Source: Carboxylicivirga mesophila (GTDB taxonomy: Bacteria; Bacteroidota; Bacteroidia; Bacteroidales; Marinilabiliaceae). Taken from it: a stretch of DNA of 64,000 bases. The position numbers and the translations under genes were made by a program. Where the stretch lies: assembly GCF_018271975.1 (NCBI RefSeq), contig NZ_JAGUCN010000006.1:168718-232717 (forward strand). The letters run 5' to 3'. Within the stretch, counting starts at the first letter, position 1. Each line of letters starts with the position of its first letter. Positions 45,083-54,265 of this stretch are shown here, piece by piece. The notes beneath the pieces were generated by a model that made no database searches, was not told the origin of the DNA, and worked only from the letters and a program-made list of their open reading frames with translations.

Positions 45083-46139
45083 TGTCCAATTGGATTAGAG
45101 GTAAATGAATGGTAAAGTATTGTTGGTCTTGTTTTATAGTAAGTTGTTTATTAGTCAGGTAAAGAATGCGTTCATTCAGATTTTTAAGTCCTGTACCAGA
45201 GTCAGAACTATCTTTTCTAGGGTAAAATGTGTTGGATATGATAACTTCATCATCAGAGAGCTGAATGTCAAGATGGACCTTCTTATTGGCGGATATGCTG
45301 TTATGCTTAAATACGTTTTCGGCAAGCATTTGGAGAGATAAGGGTATGACCATCTGATTGTTATTCTCAATGTCAGGAATACGGTAGGTAAAATTGTCTC
45401 CAAAACGGATTTTCTGCAGGTAGATGTAGCGTTTAACAATTTGTATTTCCTCTTCAAGAGGAATGATTTCTTTGTTTTTGAGCTGTAGTATGTCCCTGTA
45501 GAAGCAGGATAGCTCGTGCGTAAATTGTTTGGCAGCTGGCACATTCATCTCAATTAATGTGGTAAGTGCATTGAGGCTATTAAATAAAAAATGCGGATTG
45601 ACTTGTGTTTTCAGTGATTCATATTGAAGCTGCAAAGCCTGTCGCTTAAGCTTCTCCCGGTTTTCAACTTCTTTTCGCCAATGAATAAAGAAAGAGCGGG
45701 CATAAAACCAAAGGGCAATGAAATAAAAAATGCCAAATTCTATCCACATTACATAGGCATAGCGGGCATAAAACTCTTTGAACGGCATTTGCCCCAATAG
45801 TGAATGCCACAGCCAATTGACACTAAAAATGACCAGTGAGCTATAAATAGTTGAGCTGACCAAAACAACGATTAAACTTTTGATTGGTGCACTTATCCAG
45901 GCAACATATCTATTTTCAAGCCATCCAAAGATAAAGCCAAAGCTAAAAAGGCTATAACCCAGTAGCAGGCTGTAACCGGCATTTTGACCAACAGCCTGGA
46001 TATTTAGCAGGCATTTGGGGCAGGCAAACCCTAAGAATATAACGCCAATTAAGGCTGAAGTAATACCATACCACAGAAAAATATAGAAGGATTTTTTGAA
46101 GCTGTATTTTTTATTGCAGATATCGCTGTAGATGCTCAT
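45063..46139 (-). CDS. LytS-like sensor histidine kinase (His_kinase family)
   Basis: This 358-residue kinase has four predicted membrane helices (about 18-40, 54-72, 84-108 and 128-148). A short coiled coil follows, then the phosphorylation motif QVNPHFLFNSLNAL (His183) and an ATPase domain with LSLQMLAENVFKHN and GTGLKNLNERI. It has no large extracellular sensor domain, so the signal is probably sensed in or near the membrane. The four-helix layout with Cys-x2-Cys (CPKC, residues 40-43) near the first helix is worth noting. It overlaps the response-regulator gene by 20 bases. Confidence 0.92.
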   Translation of the reverse strand: MSIYSDICNKKYSFKKSFYIFLWYGITSALIGVIFLGFACPKCLLNIQAVGQNAGYSLLLGYSLFSFGFIFGWLENRYVAWISAPIKSLIVVLVSSTIYSSLVIFSVNWLWHSLLGQMPFKEFYARYAYVMWIEFGIFYFIALWFYARSFFIHWRKEVENREKLKRQALQLQYESLKTQVNPHFLFNSLNALTTLIEMNVPAAKQFTHELSCFYRDILQLKNKEIIPLEEEIQIVKRYIYLQKIRFGDNFTYRIPDIENNNQMVIPLSLQMLAENVFKHNSISANKKVHLDIQLSDDEVIISNTFYPRKDSSDSGTGLKNLNERILYLTNKQLTIKQDQQYFTIHLPLIQLDNAHINS

Positions 46140-46183
46140 GTGTGATAAAATGAGAATTAAATATAAATATTAATTGATAAATC

Positions 46184-46208
46184 CCGGCAGAGAATTTAAT
46201 ACTGCCGG
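46184..46208 (-). terminator. Possible weak terminator or processing hairpin upstream of the kinase gene
   Basis: CCGGCAG and CTGCCGG form a 7-bp stem with an 11-nt loop in the 79-base gap. There is no clear T run, so partial read-through into the kinase gene is likely. Confidence 0.4.
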
Positions 46209-46218
46209 AATATAAGCT

Positions 46219-46851
46219 TTATTCGCTGGCAAGACATTTGTCCAGCATCACCTTGTTATGAATTGATCCCCAGGTTGGCCAAAGCTGGTTTGGATGTTTG
46301 CAACTGGCAAATAGTTCTGCTGCTTTTTCGTATAGTGGCTGTGCTTTTTCTTTGCCACCACCAAACATTTTTGGTGTATGGTAAATGTTGTTGGCTTTGC
46401 AATAGTATATGCGGGGATTAGCGGCATTGAGCTGTTCTGCTTTGGCCAGTGCTTCATTCGACAGGCTTGAGTATTTGTAGCCACGCATGGGATTAGTTAT
46501 TCGTAATGAGTAAACCAGGGCTTGTAAGGCATAAACCTCCGATTCGTCACTTTTGCTGCTGACAAGCTGTTTTAGTGCCAGTTGTGCTTTATCGAGTTGT
46601 AAGTCAATAGAGTCGGCATCTGTGATAAAATGAGTTGAGCGGGCATAGGCATAGGCTACGTAATAGAGTGGTAGCCATTCATCCTTTTCCACATCGGCAA
46701 TTCGCTGAAAGCCGGCGGCAATTTGATTGATCATACTAATATCTGTTGTTTGATAAAGCTGTGTGATGTTCTGCTGCATGATGGTCTCGTAGTCGTTTGC
46801 TTGCATCCATTGCGTTAGGCATAATGCAAAAATGAGTGTTAGTGTTTTCAT
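46219..46851 (-). CDS. Secreted TPR-like protein of unknown function
   Basis: This 210-residue protein has a signal peptide (MKTLTLIFALCLTQWMQA) and helical repeats with a TPR-like rhythm (WLPLYYVAYAYARS, AQLALKQLV, YALQALVYSLRIT, ALAKAEQLNAANPRIYYCKANN, AQPLYEKAAELF). It is probably periplasmic. I do not recognise a named family. It lies 17 bases after the TonB-dependent receptor gene, so the two are co-transcribed. A periplasmic helper or assembly partner for that receptor is an inference. Confidence 0.7.
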   Translation of the reverse strand: MKTLTLIFALCLTQWMQANDYETIMQQNITQLYQTTDISMINQIAAGFQRIADVEKDEWLPLYYVAYAYARSTHFITDADSIDLQLDKAQLALKQLVSSKSDESEVYALQALVYSLRITNPMRGYKYSSLSNEALAKAEQLNAANPRIYYCKANNIYHTPKMFGGGKEKAQPLYEKAAELFASCKHPNQLWPTWGSIHNKVMLDKCLASE

Positions 46852-46868
46852 AGTGAAATGATTTAATA

Positions 46869-49007
46869 TTAGTTGTTTATTGAAATGAATATCCCTAAGA
46901 ACAGGAACTGCTTAATGTCTGGTAAAAGAGGTATTTGATAGCTATCTCCGCTATTGTCTGGGGACGAAACTGTTCGATAGCCCACCAAATGGTTTCTGCC
47001 CAGCACGTTAGAAAATGAAAAATGGACAATGGTTTGATGGTCACCCAGGGTTGTGAGATAGCTTAAGTTCATACTCAGGTCATTGTATACAGGTGCTTTT
47101 TGATTCATAAATGTCGCATCGCCGTTGCGATGGTATGGGCGGCCGGAGGCCACTGTCCAGGTGGCGCCAAGCTGTGTGTTGATAGCACCCAGGAAATATT
47201 TTCCCACGGCCGAAAAGGTATGTTCTGCTATAAAGGATGGCGTTGCAGGGTTGGGATAATCCATATAGTGACGCTGGGTGTCAATGTATGAATAGGAAAA
47301 CCAATAGTCTGTTCGTTTCAGTGTTTGTTTATCTCTGTAAAAAATATCGATGCCTTTAGCAAAGCCATTGCCTTTATTGGCCAGTTTCTGGAACTGATAA
47401 TCTGTAAGTGAGTTGTAGCTTATGAGTTGTTGGTAGTTTTTATAATAAGCTTCAACACGAAACAGACGTTTTGTAAGAGAGCCTGTCTGGTAACCAATTA
47501 GATAATGTGTGGCTTTTTCAAACTGTAGTGATGATGAGTATTTCAGATAATCATTCTGAGGACTCTGGAAATAATGTCCCCATGCAGCTGTCAGTAAGCT
47601 GTTTTTGCCAGTTTTACAAGCCACTGCAAAGCGGGGCGACAGACTCGATTGGTTCAGATAGCTTGAGTACTCATACCGCAGGCCCGGCCGCAATGCCAGT
47701 TGAGCTGAAAGGTGTATCTCTGATTCAATGAACAAAGCTGCTAGATGGTCCCTGATATTGGTGCTGTATTCTGTATCTGGCAGCGTGTTGCTGTAATCTT
47801 GCTGATAGTAAGTGAAGGCATCAGCCACTCCGTATTTTAAATCTATACCTTCTGATAGTGGCTGATGAATACTCAGGCGTACTTCCGTATAAACCTCTGT
47901 ATTTAATGTGCGATTAGAACTGGCCAATTCACGCTTTCTGTTGATGGTTGTGGCAAGGCCTGATTTAAGGCAACTTGCAGATGAAATGGGTGTGACATAG
48001 CTGATATTAATGTATCCGTTACCACCTTCTGAGTCGATGTTGACCTTATTACTGCCCACCAAAGTATTGAATTCCTGAACGCCAAAGTCAAAGGTTGAGA
48101 AGCATTTAAACATGGCACCATTCGCTTTTTTCTGTCGATGCATCAGATTGACATTACCTGCTTCTGCAGGTTTAATCCAATCAAGGCGGTTATTAGTCAT
48201 GTTGAAGTAGGGAGCAAGGTTGGTGTAACTTAAACCCAATGAGGTTGAGCGATTGGGAGCTACCCATGTTTTGGAAGCCTCGAGGCCGATGGACATAAGT
48301 GATAGACTGGTTATCTCTTCTACCGCTATGTCATTTGATTCCAGAATAAGTATGGAAGAAAGAGCTTGTCCGTATTCGGCTGAATAACCGCCTGTACTGA
48401 ACACGGTTCCTCTAAATAAGCTGGGAGCAAAACGGCCACGGGTGGGTAGATCAGGTACTTTGGAGTAGTAGGGTTTTGCAGCCAGTAGTCCATCCACAAA
48501 TACTTTTGTTTCAGAAGCCTCGCCACCACGCACCAGCAGTCGTCCGTCGTCAGTAGCAGGCTGGGTACCCGGCAGTGTTTTAAGAGCACCATTAATGTCA
48601 CCCAATGAACCCGCTGTTGTGTAGATATCAAGAGGTTCAAGCACGGTTGCCCGTTTTTTGTCGCCAGCACTAAAAGTTCCGGCAGTAATAGTAACAGCAT
48701 TCAGGCTGGTAACACTCTCTTTTAGTACGATGGTTAAAAAACGGTTGTGTGGCGGCAATAGTTCTTTGGTCTTATAGCCGATATAGCTTATAACCAATAT
48801 AGCTTCAGGATGATTCGTCACTATTTCGAATTCGCCTGCAGTATTGGTAATTGTACCATCATAGGTGCCTTTTAATGTAATGTTTACGCCGATGAGGGGT
48901 GAGTTATCACTACCAACGACAATGCCCTTGATTGTAGGTTCACTTCGCATGTGCTGGGTGATACTAACTAGGACGAGAAGAACTGTATAAATTACTTTGC
49001 TTACCAT
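46869..49007 (-). CDS. TonB-dependent outer membrane receptor next to a LytTR two-component system
   Basis: This 712-residue protein has a signal peptide and a carboxypeptidase-regulatory-like domain (about 22-105; IKGIVVGSDNSPLIGVNITL). A plug domain follows (LGDINGALKTLPGTQPATDD, LLVRGGEASETKVFVDGLL), then a beta-barrel. The C-terminus is ...GIFISINN rather than the usual aromatic end. The start at 49007 opens the signal peptide; the longer upstream frame is not used. It has no SusD partner. Ligand is unknown. It is followed by the TPR-like gene, the kinase and the response regulator, all on the same strand. Confidence 0.88.
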   Translation of the reverse strand: MVSKVIYTVLLVLVSITQHMRSEPTIKGIVVGSDNSPLIGVNITLKGTYDGTITNTAGEFEIVTNHPEAILVISYIGYKTKELLPPHNRFLTIVLKESVTSLNAVTITAGTFSAGDKKRATVLEPLDIYTTAGSLGDINGALKTLPGTQPATDDGRLLVRGGEASETKVFVDGLLAAKPYYSKVPDLPTRGRFAPSLFRGTVFSTGGYSAEYGQALSSILILESNDIAVEEITSLSLMSIGLEASKTWVAPNRSTSLGLSYTNLAPYFNMTNNRLDWIKPAEAGNVNLMHRQKKANGAMFKCFSTFDFGVQEFNTLVGSNKVNIDSEGGNGYINISYVTPISSASCLKSGLATTINRKRELASSNRTLNTEVYTEVRLSIHQPLSEGIDLKYGVADAFTYYQQDYSNTLPDTEYSTNIRDHLAALFIESEIHLSAQLALRPGLRYEYSSYLNQSSLSPRFAVACKTGKNSLLTAAWGHYFQSPQNDYLKYSSSLQFEKATHYLIGYQTGSLTKRLFRVEAYYKNYQQLISYNSLTDYQFQKLANKGNGFAKGIDIFYRDKQTLKRTDYWFSYSYIDTQRHYMDYPNPATPSFIAEHTFSAVGKYFLGAINTQLGATWTVASGRPYHRNGDATFMNQKAPVYNDLSMNLSYLTTLGDHQTIVHFSFSNVLGRNHLVGYRTVSSPDNSGDSYQIPLLPDIKQFLFLGIFISINN

Positions 49008-49211
49008 TGATTGTTTGCATTTAATTGACAGTTCAAAAGTGCAGATACCAATACAGCTACTAAATTTTAAGATGACGAGCTGTTGAAATACTGTGACCAG
49101 TTGTTGAAAGGTGCAGGATGGCACAGTTGATTTTTAAATCATTTATAAATCGTTAATTTCACAGCTTGATTGAGGCAGTGCGGTTCATCTGCTTGAATAA
49201 TAAAATACGAT

Positions 49212-50021
49212 ATGAAGAATAAAGTCATTATAATTACAGGTGCTTCGTCGGGTATTGGTTTAGCTTGTGCCAGGGAGTTTGCACAACGGGGCGCTAAGCT
49301 GGCGCTGGCAGCTCGCAGTGCCGAAAAACTTGTGGAGATTGAGCATGAACTGAAGACCAATGGCACCGAAGTTATTTCAGTCAAAACCGATGTCAGTGTA
49401 CAGGAAGATTGCAGGCATTTAATTAGTGAAACGCTGAAAGCATTCGGACGCATTGATGTGTTGGTCAATAATGCAGGTATTTCCATGCGGGCAGCTTTTT
49501 TGGATGTTGATTTAGAGGTGCTGAAACAGCTAATGGATGTTAACTTTTGGGGGACAGTATATTGCACAAAGTATGCTTTGCCTTCGTTATTGGAGAGTAA
49601 GGGTTCTGTGGTAGGCGTTTCTTCTATTGCCGGATTTATTGGCTTGCCTGGCCGCACCGGTTATTCGGCATCCAAGTTTGCCATGCACGGATTCCTTGAA
49701 ACCATTCGCGTTGAGAACCTGAAAAAAGGACTGCATGTATTGATTGCGGCACCCGGTTTTACGGCTTCCAATGTGCGCAAGGCGGCACTAACAGCTGATG
49801 GCAGCAACCAGGGAGAAACTCCTCGCAAAGAAGAAAAGATGATGAGTGCTGAAGAAGTGGCCATGCACATGGCTAAGGCTATTATTAAGCGCAAGCGTAC
49901 GCTCATTCTGACCTTTGTTGAAGGTAAACTAACCGTTTTTCTGAAGAAATTTGTGCCCGGATTGTTGGATAAATTGTCCTATAATCACATGGCCAAAGAA
50001 CCGGATAGTCCGATAAAGTAA
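49212..50021 (+). CDS. Short-chain dehydrogenase/reductase (SDR)
   Basis: This 269-residue Rossmann enzyme has the cofactor loop TGASSGIG (residues 9-16), NNAG at about 88-91 and the catalytic Ser ... Tyr-x-x-x-Lys (GYSASKFAMHGF). Its C-terminal sequence VAMHMAKAIIKRKRTLILTF resembles the DltE/YqjQ-like classical SDRs that reduce carbonyls of unknown substrates. Cofactor preference is probably NADP(H), because basic residues follow the second strand (AARSAEK). It is a single gene, ending at a strong terminator shared with the convergent dipeptidase. Confidence 0.88.
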   Translation: MKNKVIIITGASSGIGLACAREFAQRGAKLALAARSAEKLVEIEHELKTNGTEVISVKTDVSVQEDCRHLISETLKAFGRIDVLVNNAGISMRAAFLDVDLEVLKQLMDVNFWGTVYCTKYALPSLLESKGSVVGVSSIAGFIGLPGRTGYSASKFAMHGFLETIRVENLKKGLHVLIAAPGFTASNVRKAALTADGSNQGETPRKEEKMMSAEEVAMHMAKAIIKRKRTLILTFVEGKLTVFLKKFVPGLLDKLSYNHMAKEPDSPIK

Positions 50022-50107
50022 AGAGGTATTATAAAGTGAAAACAGAATAGTCTTAGTTTGGCTTTGGAGGGGTCAAATTATGATCTAGTTAGATTAAAGT
50101 CATAAAA

Positions 50108-50142
50108 AAATCCCCGCAGAATGACGCTGCGGGGATTTCTTT
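50108..50142. terminator. Bidirectional terminator between SDR and C69 dipeptidase genes
   Basis: A 12-bp perfect stem (AAATCCCCGCAG with CTGCGGGGATTT), a 7-nt loop, flanked by A and T runs. Confidence 0.88.
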
Positions 50143-50153
50143 GTGCTGTTTTA

Positions 50154-51761
50154 TTAGAAGCCTAAGCCAAATTTAGCCCAGTATTTCTCTTCCAGTTCTT
50201 TCCAACGCAACATGGTTGCTCCGGTAAAATCTTTGGTGTATCGGTTCAATAGATTTTGTGCTTTTTCTTTTTCACCCGCTTCAATGAGTTGATTAACGCG
50301 CGCTTCCAATTCTTTGGTTTCGGTCAGCCCTTTTTCTTCAAAATAGGCAATTTCCTTGTTCATCCCTTCTTTAGTGCTTTGCCACTCCAGTGTCGCCAGT
50401 TTGTTGGCTTTGCGGTATTGCCAGGTAGCGGCATCATCCCGGTAGCGTTTCTGTCCGCAAAAGTTGAAGCTTTCGGGTAATTCGGTGGCTCCGCTGTAGA
50501 TGGGTATACGAGGTGATTGTGCCGGATTGTCGAAGCTGAACCAGGCAATACCACCAATTTCATCGGGTAGCCAATCGCGTAGCTGAATAATCTCTGAATA
50601 AGAACACCATGAAACTGCAACTGTTCTTTGAAACTCAACTGTTTCTTCTTTTAACGCATTGTATAGGTTTCGTTCGTTACGTCCCATCCATGGATTGGCA
50701 ATAGGTGATTTAAGCGTATCTACGCCAATTTCTTCTTTTTTATCGTTGTATTTCTTTTTTGTTACCAGTAGGTTTTGTGTCATGTCATACTCTGTTCCTT
50801 CGTATGTTTCGCGGTACAAAGCCATTACATCCTGGACTGACACTTTTTTATCTGGCTTCACTGAGAAAGGCAGTTCATCTGCTTCAAAATCGAGGTTCAG
50901 CGAAGGTGCCAGGGCGTTCAAAATGAAATACTCACGAATCATAAACGGTTTCTCAACATCGCCATAGGCTTTCCAGAATTTAAAGGGCTCTTTACCATCC
51001 CAGCGACCCAGCTTCTTTGCTGCTGAGAAAACATTTTTAGAAGCCATAAAATGGTCTTTATCTTTGAGGTTGATTTCGCCAATGCGCGATATATTGGCCG
51101 ATACACCCACGTGACCATCCGGAATGCGCTGTGCAGCCCATATGCCGCCAATGTTATCCGGACCTTCGCCAACAATCTCCAGTTGCCACACTTCCTTTTT
51201 ATCAGCAATGGTAATGCATTCGCCCCAGTCGCCGTAGCCATATTCTTCAATCAGCTCACCAATCAGTTTAATGGCATCGCGGGCAGTTGAGCAGCGTTCC
51301 AGCGCAATGCGTTCCAACTCTTCGATCAAAAACATACCATCTTCATTCACCAGCTCTTTAGGTCCTACAAAGGTGGTTTCGCCAATGGCCAACTGTTTCT
51401 CATTCAGGCATGGATAAGCGGTATTCAGGAAACTGTATGTTTGTTTTGCCTGTGGAATTGTGCCGGCTACTTTAACCTTACGCATATCCCAAGGTGTTTC
51501 AGTTTTTAATTTTCCTTTAAAAATAGGTGTTGTGGTATCATTTTTGAATTGCTGGCCCTGCTCAATAGTCAGCCAGGTGCGATAGCGTCCATCGCAGGTG
51601 TGTGAAGTAATTACCGAACCATCGGCGGAAGCGCCTTTGCTGACCATGATACTGGTGCAGGTTTCGCCAAAATAGGGATCGTTAACCTGGTCAAAAATAC
51701 TTTGTGCAAAAGTGGCTATTGCGCAGATTAAAAGGAGGAAAGCAGTGAGATGTCTTTTCAT
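50154..51761 (-). CDS. C69-family dipeptidase, secreted
   Basis: This 535-residue protein has a signal peptide (MKRHLTAFLLLICAIATFAQ). The conserved CTSIMVSKGASADGSV follows, in which Cys35 is the expected N-terminal-nucleophile cysteine, and then SHTCDGRYRTW, GETTFVGP and GDWGECITIADKKEVWQLEIVG, the hallmark C69 segments. Known members (PepD-type) cleave dipeptides. The presence of residues before Cys35 implies maturation by removal of the N-terminus. Two in-frame ATGs exist (51767 and 51761); the second gives the cleaner signal. It may help recycle peptides as the M16 and S9 peptidases in this window do. Confidence 0.9.
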   Translation of the reverse strand: MKRHLTAFLLLICAIATFAQSIFDQVNDPYFGETCTSIMVSKGASADGSVITSHTCDGRYRTWLTIEQGQQFKNDTTTPIFKGKLKTETPWDMRKVKVAGTIPQAKQTYSFLNTAYPCLNEKQLAIGETTFVGPKELVNEDGMFLIEELERIALERCSTARDAIKLIGELIEEYGYGDWGECITIADKKEVWQLEIVGEGPDNIGGIWAAQRIPDGHVGVSANISRIGEINLKDKDHFMASKNVFSAAKKLGRWDGKEPFKFWKAYGDVEKPFMIREYFILNALAPSLNLDFEADELPFSVKPDKKVSVQDVMALYRETYEGTEYDMTQNLLVTKKKYNDKKEEIGVDTLKSPIANPWMGRNERNLYNALKEETVEFQRTVAVSWCSYSEIIQLRDWLPDEIGGIAWFSFDNPAQSPRIPIYSGATELPESFNFCGQKRYRDDAATWQYRKANKLATLEWQSTKEGMNKEIAYFEEKGLTETKELEARVNQLIEAGEKEKAQNLLNRYTKDFTGATMLRWKELEEKYWAKFGLGF

Positions 51762-51906
51762 GAGCATTATTTATTATAGTGTTATTTGATGCTAAAATAG
51801 TAAAAGCCAAATACTAACTGGCTAACAAACATCATGTGAAAGCATTTAAACAGCGATTTAATTAATTGTTTATCTTTAACTATCAACTTAAAGGCTACAG
51901 TACGCC

Positions 51907-53049
51907 ATGAAAACTAAAATCATAGCAAGTTTGCTGCTAATTACAGTATTAAGCAGCTGTTCATTATTGAAATTCCAACCTCAGTTTGGTACCGAAGCAT
52001 TATCAAAACAAGATTTGAATACACGAATGGCTGTGCGTTCTTATTATAAATCATTTACAGGACAGGTCATTCAGGCGGCTGATTCGATTGTTGCTTCCAC
52101 AGAAGAGCCAAGCATAAAAGCCGAAGCTATTAAGTGGAAGGGAGCGGCTACTTCGGCGTGTGCCCGCACTGCTTTTCAAAGTGATGCTGAAATAGCATTG
52201 GTGGATACCTGGTTACTGGCAAAGCAAATGGATGCTTATCTGCAAGCGAGAGGAACAGTACATTTTGGTGAATTGAGTCCAATAGCTGAAGCATGTGCCA
52301 ATGAGCTCGTGAGTGAAATACAGCAAATGGCCAAACGCAGCAATGATAAAAAACATTACGAAGAGCTACTGAGTTTTGTCGAAGCCTATCCGCTGACTTC
52401 AGAATTATACGAATGGCAATTTTCTAAGTTCGATACGCGGCCGCTCTTAATTGAGCACCTGCAAATACCGGATTCACTATACACCTCTACCATTGGTACC
52501 GGGGCCGAGGTGATGAATGATTTTACTGACAGGATGAGTGTTTACAATGAGCAGATTCAGTCGCAGCTTGCCTGGGAAAAGGACTTGATTTTGTTGACAT
52601 TGGAAAATGATAGTTTGGCTGAACCCTATTTAGCGCGTATTGATTCACTGTCTCAAATGCTTAATCGTTTGGCTATAGTGGCACAAGAATCACCTGAGAT
52701 GATGGGCATAATAGCCGTTCGTATGCGCGAAGAGTTAACACCCGTCCTTCACGATTTTAACACGGGTATGCGCACGAGTATTTACGAGCTATCACAAGAG
52801 CGGCAACATCTGCAGAAATACCTGGATGAACAGCGCGTATTGTTGCGCGATGATATTCAGCAGTCGGGAAAAGTACTTATTAAGGAAACAACTGATAACC
52901 TTATTCGTTTTATTCGCAGAATATCCAGGCTGATAGTATTTGTGGTAATTGTGTTGGTAACCGTTATCTTTGGTTTACCATTTACATTGGGTTATCTGCT
53001 GGCTAAGGCCAGGTTTAAGTCGCGACAATCGACCAAAAAAGACGAATAA
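51907..53049 (+). CDS. Uncharacterised lipoprotein with coiled coil and C-terminal membrane helix
   Basis: This 380-residue protein has a lipoprotein signal (MKTKIIASLLLITVLSSC), a long mostly helical body rich in Gln, Glu, Ala and Ser (about 40-330), and near the C-terminus a strong membrane helix (LIVFVVIVLVTVIFGLPFTL, about 345-365) followed by a basic tail (KARFKSRQSTKKDE). Two membrane attachments at opposite ends are unusual for a lipoprotein; the body would sit in the periplasm. I do not recognise a family. It lies 10 bases upstream of the lactonase-like lipoprotein gene and is probably co-transcribed with it. Confidence 0.72.
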   Translation: MKTKIIASLLLITVLSSCSLLKFQPQFGTEALSKQDLNTRMAVRSYYKSFTGQVIQAADSIVASTEEPSIKAEAIKWKGAATSACARTAFQSDAEIALVDTWLLAKQMDAYLQARGTVHFGELSPIAEACANELVSEIQQMAKRSNDKKHYEELLSFVEAYPLTSELYEWQFSKFDTRPLLIEHLQIPDSLYTSTIGTGAEVMNDFTDRMSVYNEQIQSQLAWEKDLILLTLENDSLAEPYLARIDSLSQMLNRLAIVAQESPEMMGIIAVRMREELTPVLHDFNTGMRTSIYELSQERQHLQKYLDEQRVLLRDDIQQSGKVLIKETTDNLIRFIRRISRLIVFVVIVLVTVIFGLPFTLGYLLAKARFKSRQSTKKDE

Positions 53050-53059
53050 GTTAATTATA

Positions 53060-54145
53060 ATGAAAAGAAATCTGTTATTTATTGCAGCCATGGGGCTGGT
53101 ACTGATGGCTTGTACATCAAAGAAAGAATTGAAGCACTATCCATTTTATTTGGGAACCTATACCGATGGGGCCAGTGAAGGTATTTATCATGGCATACTA
53201 AAAAGTGATGGTTCATTTGATACGCTAAAGCTGGCGGCAAAGGCTGAGAATCCCTCATTTCTCTGTTTTGCCAATAAGCAAAAGACGCTTGTGGCCGTTA
53301 ATGAACTTGATGTTGAAGGCACAGGAGCCGTTGAAAGTTATGCTGTTAGGATGGATGGTTTGGAAAAGCTGTCAACTTCGGAAAGTGGCGGCGCACATCC
53401 TTGTCATGTTTCAGGCAATGATAAGGGCGATATACTGGTTGCCAACTATTCAGGTGGCAATATTGGATATCTCACAATTGAACAGAGTGGTAAGTTGAGC
53501 CCTTTAAAAGCAGTGGCTCAGCATTATGGTAAAGGAGTAACGGAACGCCAGGCAAGTCCTCATGCTCATTCTATCTGGTTTATAGATAATGAGCATGCCG
53601 TAGCTGTTGACCTGGGGATAGATCAATTAATTTTTTATCAGCTTATTCAGGGTGAACTTCTAAAAAGCGATAGTCTTAAACTGGACAATGGAGCAGGGCC
53701 GAGACACCTTGCTATTCATCCGCAAAAGGAGCAAATGTATGTCATTAACGAGCTTAATAGTACCATTACAGTGGTTGGGAAGGTTTCAGGCTCCTGGCAG
53801 GTACTCGGATCGATATCTACTTTACCAACCGACTTCACCGGTGACAGCTATTGTGCCGACATCCATATTTCTGGTGATGGTCGGTTTATTTATGCATCCA
53901 ACAGAGGGCATAACTCATTGGCCATATTTAAAATAGTCGGTCAGCAATTGGAATTGATTGGGCACGAATCGGTAAGAGGAGACTGGCCACGTAATTTCGC
54001 CTTAACACCTGATGGCGAGTTGCTGGTGGTGGCTAATCAACGATCTAATAACCTGGTGGCTTTTAAACGCAACAGAGAAACCGGTTTGTTGTCATACGTG
54101 AGTGAGCAAAAGGCTGAGATGCCTGTATGTGTGTTGTTTGAGTAA
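53060..54145 (+). CDS. Lactonase-family seven-bladed beta-propeller lipoprotein (6-phosphogluconolactonase-like)
   Basis: This 361-residue protein has a lipoprotein signal ending VLMAC and propeller repeats of the Pgl/3-carboxymuconate-cyclase family: YLGTYTDGASEGIYHGIL, SGGAHPCHVSGNDKGDILVANY, GAGPRHLAIHPQKEQMYVINEL, FIYASNRGHNSLAIF and DWPRNFALTPDGELLVVANQ. Cytoplasmic members hydrolyse phosphogluconolactone; a lipid-anchored member likely acts on another lactone outside the cytoplasm. The ATG at 53060 is preferred, because the longer frame runs inside the upstream gene. It is followed by a strong terminator. Confidence 0.86.
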   Translation: MKRNLLFIAAMGLVLMACTSKKELKHYPFYLGTYTDGASEGIYHGILKSDGSFDTLKLAAKAENPSFLCFANKQKTLVAVNELDVEGTGAVESYAVRMDGLEKLSTSESGGAHPCHVSGNDKGDILVANYSGGNIGYLTIEQSGKLSPLKAVAQHYGKGVTERQASPHAHSIWFIDNEHAVAVDLGIDQLIFYQLIQGELLKSDSLKLDNGAGPRHLAIHPQKEQMYVINELNSTITVVGKVSGSWQVLGSISTLPTDFTGDSYCADIHISGDGRFIYASNRGHNSLAIFKIVGQQLELIGHESVRGDWPRNFALTPDGELLVVANQRSNNLVAFKRNRETGLLSYVSEQKAEMPVCVLFE

Positions 54146-54166
54146 GTTATAATAAAGAGATTATAG

Positions 54167-54211
54167 AAAGAGGAAAGTAGTGCTGTTTGAGGCTGCTTTC
54201 CTCTTTGTTTT
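54167..54211 (+). terminator. Terminator after the lactonase-like gene
   Basis: An 11-bp perfect stem (AAAGAGGAAAG with CTTTCCTCTTT) extended by G-T pairs, then GTTTTT. Confidence 0.85.
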
Positions 54212-54265
54212 TAGGACCTTCATTAACTTATTATCTGTATCTTTGTCGCCCAAAATATACAGGAG

